64,000 nucleotides of DNA, taken from Algoriphagus winogradskyi. Its GTDB lineage: Bacteria; Bacteroidota; Bacteroidia; Cytophagales; Cyclobacteriaceae. The notes under the pieces were generated by a model. The model saw only the letters and a program-made list of their open reading frames with translations, ran no database searches and was not told the origin of the DNA. A program made the translations under genes and the position numbers. This document shows, in pieces, positions 63,219 to 64,000 of the stretch; position 1 is the first letter of the stretch; each line of letters starts with the position of its first letter. The stretch spans positions 124,001-188,000 of the forward strand of contig NZ_FXUA01000004.1 in assembly GCF_900182815.1 (NCBI RefSeq), given 5' to 3'.

Positions 63219-64000
63219 ATGCTTTTATTGGCAGATAGTGGGTCTACTAAGACTGATTGGAGACTAATAGATAAATCAGGTGAATGCTTAGTATCCCTCA
63301 AATCAAAAGGACTTAATCCCTATTTTCTGGCCGCAGATGAAATCAAAAAAGAACTTAGAAATAAGGTGCTAGATAAGGTTTCAGATGTGGGTAAAGTTAT
63401 TTTTTATGGGGCAGGCTGTGGACATCCTTCTAAAGCAGCTGAATTGGCAGGAGTTCTGGATGAATTGTTTCCAGCCCAAGTACCTGCCGAGGTAAACGGT
63501 GATATATTGGGAGCGGCAAGAAGTTTACTCCAGGGAGAAACAGGCATTGCTTGCATTTTGGGGACAGGAGCAAATTCCTGTTTGTACGATGGAAAAGATA
63601 TTATAGGTAGTGTCCCTTCTTTGGGTTTCATTCTGGGAGACTACGGAAGCGGCACAGTATTATGTAGAGATCTCATTCGTGAACTGCTTCAGGGTAATCT
63701 GGGGGATGACCTTCGAGAAGAATTCTTTAGGGAGTATGAACTGAGTCAACGCATGATTCTGGATAAGATTTACAACCAGCCCCAAGCCAATCGATTTTTG
63801 GCCTCATTTACTCCATTTCTACTCAAGAACGCTTCTAACCCAGTCATACATTCAATTATTTACAAGAATTTCCGGCAGTTTTTTGAATATTATATTTTGC
63901 CTTATAGAAAATCCCACAAGTCTGATCCCCTTGTATTTACAGGTTCAATAGCCTACCATTTTGCTGTCCATCTGAAAACAGTTGCAGAAGAGTTTGGAGA
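63219..64000 (+). CDS. BadF/BadG/BcrA/BcrD-type ATPase, GlcNAc-kinase-like, 3' partial
   Basis: 260 codons are visible before the window ends, starting MLLLADSGSTKTDWRLID (the phosphate-1 motif of the actin-like kinase fold). GAGCGHP, ACILGTGANSCLYDG (phosphate-2) and SLGFILGDYGSGTVLCRDLIREL follow, with the adenosine-side motif LVFTGSIAYHFA near the end. This is the BadF/BcrA ATPase family, whose Bacteroidota members are often annotated as N-acetylglucosamine kinases. It would phosphorylate an amino sugar, consistent with but not proved by the SusC/SusD locus next door. The C-terminus is missing. Confidence 0.82.
   Translation, partial: MLLLADSGSTKTDWRLIDKSGECLVSLKSKGLNPYFLAADEIKKELRNKVLDKVSDVGKVIFYGAGCGHPSKAAELAGVLDELFPAQVPAEVNGDILGAARSLLQGETGIACILGTGANSCLYDGKDIIGSVPSLGFILGDYGSGTVLCRDLIRELLQGNLGDDLREEFFREYELSQRMILDKIYNQPQANRFLASFTPFLLKNASNPVIHSIIYKNFRQFFEYYILPYRKSHKSDPLVFTGSIAYHFAVHLKTVAEEFG

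Noticed and set aside
63404..63631. 75-codon - strand frame
   Set aside because: Shadow of the kinase-like gene, whose motifs are clear on the + strand.

Overview
The window looks like chromosomal DNA of a free-living, saccharolytic member of the Bacteroidota. The evidence is three SusC/SusD outer-membrane pairs, a hybrid two-component regulator, an ECF-sigma/FecR pair, type I sulfatases and lipoproteins with short lipoboxes, on fairly AT-rich DNA. Protein styles fit Cytophagales (Cyclobacteriaceae, for example Algoriphagus), but that placement is an inference. No rRNA, tRNA, CRISPR array, prophage or transposase gene was seen.

Region 1 (1-23.7 kb, all + strand) is a plant cell-wall glucan/xylose locus. 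It holds a sodium/sugar symporter (5'-truncated), xylulokinase and xylose isomerase. These are followed by a hybrid two-component sensor-regulator, a GH5 endoglucanase, SusC, SusD, a TIG-type surface glycan-binding protein, a VCBS/ASPIC lipoprotein, a GH9 endoglucanase and an SGNH O-acetylesterase. Beta-1,4-glucanases plus an acetylesterase plus xylose catabolism point to xyloglucan or a mixed glucan/xylan substrate. Region 2 (23.8-28.4 kb) has a hydrolase, two small exported proteins, an ABM-domain protein and a DUF4097-type lipoprotein, mixed with dispersed repeats.

Region 3 (28.5-33.7 kb, - strand) is an ECF sigma factor, a FecR anti-sigma factor and an STN-domain protein. The STN protein ends in a field of about 16-residue repeats rather than in a TonB receptor. 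A paralogous repeat protein and an ACP-like protein without the usual serine lie just upstream. Region 4 (34-42.1 kb, - strand) is a rhamnose/rhamnogalacturonan module: rhamnose isomerase, small membrane protein, NCS1-type transporter, GH106 rhamnosidase, rhamnose mutarotase and a tandem CE12 esterase. Region 5 (42.3-44.2 kb, - strand) is a TPP riboswitch driving a PnuT-like thiamine transporter that overlaps an acyl-CoA-dehydrogenase-like flavoprotein gene.

Region 6 (44.2-52 kb, + strand) is a SusC/SusD pair behind a promoter with a LacI-type palindrome, followed by a sulfatase. Region 7 is topoisomerase III. Region 8 (55-64 kb) is a third SusC/SusD pair with a metallophosphatase/beta-propeller protein (- strand). 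A divergent LuxR-type response regulator and a BadF/GlcNAc-kinase-like gene cut by the window end (+ strand) complete it.

A family of roughly 140-190 bp repeats with short terminal inverted repeats (ATCCGC core) is scattered through the intergenic spaces from 25 to 55 kb. The best candidates for something undescribed are the sigma/FecR/STN-repeat locus, the TPP-controlled flavoprotein, this repeat family, and a shared 18-bp dyad around the response-regulator gene.
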